Shown: positions 63,931-64,000 of the stretch, in pieces
Layout of the letters: each line of letters opens with the position of its first letter
How positions within the stretch are numbered: the stretch's first letter is position 1
Origin: Symbiodinium natans
Taxonomy: Eukaryota; Sar; Dinophyceae; Suessiales; Symbiodiniaceae
Assembly (NCBI GenBank): GCA_905221605.1
Contig: CAJNDS010002525.1
Location: 145,001-209,000 of the forward strand
Length of the DNA: 64,000 bases
Direction: 5' to 3'
Program-made: the position numbers and the translations under genes
Notes under the pieces: model-generated
Database searches by the model: none
What the model saw: the letters and a program-made list of their open reading frames with translations, nothing else
What the model was told of the DNA's origin: nothing

Positions 63931-64000
63931 ATCGGGCAGCTGCAATCACTTCAATCTCACCTCAACCCTAAACCCTAACCCCTAAACCCTGGAACCTCAA

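Noticed and set aside
1-64000. tRNA, rRNA or bacterial-type promoters, ribosome binding sites and terminators
   Set aside because: No cloverleaf or conserved rRNA core was recognised by eye, and the gene structure is eukaryotic, so bacterial signals were not called.

Overview
The window is nuclear DNA of a dinoflagellate, probably a core species of the Symbiodiniaceae/Suessiales type, though the genus cannot be fixed from this sequence. Four things point there. There is a pentatricopeptide-repeat (PPR) gene of the typical dinoflagellate style, with motifs like YNAAISACEKG. Introns use GT, GC and GA donors, and in the two best-resolved genes the 3' AG is always followed by G. Nearly all credible coding sequence lies on one strand (minus). 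Coding sequence is cut into short GC-rich exons separated by repeat-filled introns. Plant-type telomere repeats (TTTAGGG, both orientations) are scattered through the whole window, including inside introns, so they do not mark a chromosome end.

Two genes can be reconstructed base by base. A complete 6-exon peroxisomal 3-ketoacyl-CoA thiolase (423 codons plus stop, minus strand, 8673-11721) has its catalytic Cys-His-Cys set and a PTS2-like N-terminus. A PPR gene of at least 11 exons (minus, 36859 to about 41440, 5' end open) carries about 14 PPR motifs. A third clear coding block is an uninterrupted multi-pass membrane protein ORF (minus, 23557-24525). The remaining coding signal is a set of exon islands, almost all minus: a paralogous exon pair on either side of the thiolase gene (7.3-8.1 and 12.1-13.0 kb), a helical/coiled-coil gene (about 27.9-33.5 kb), a Cys-x2-Asp helical-repeat gene or cluster (about 48-57 kb), and many unrecognised single exons.

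Between exons lie at least a dozen families of 80-250 bp inverted-repeat elements (called A-J, N and P here), pure and variant telomeric arrays, homopolymer runs (C-run/A-run junctions), AT and trinucleotide microsatellites, and an 81-82 bp tandem repeat. Several inverted-repeat elements coincide exactly with introns. Their target-site duplications supply the intron's 5' dinucleotide (GT, GC or GA) and the element's own end supplies the AG. This matches the behaviour of introners (intron-creating DNA transposons), and is the most interesting system in the window.

Limits: single-exon calls rest on open frame, base composition and splice context only, and the complementary frame is often open too. 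No tRNA, rRNA, spliced-leader RNA gene or CRISPR array was recognised.
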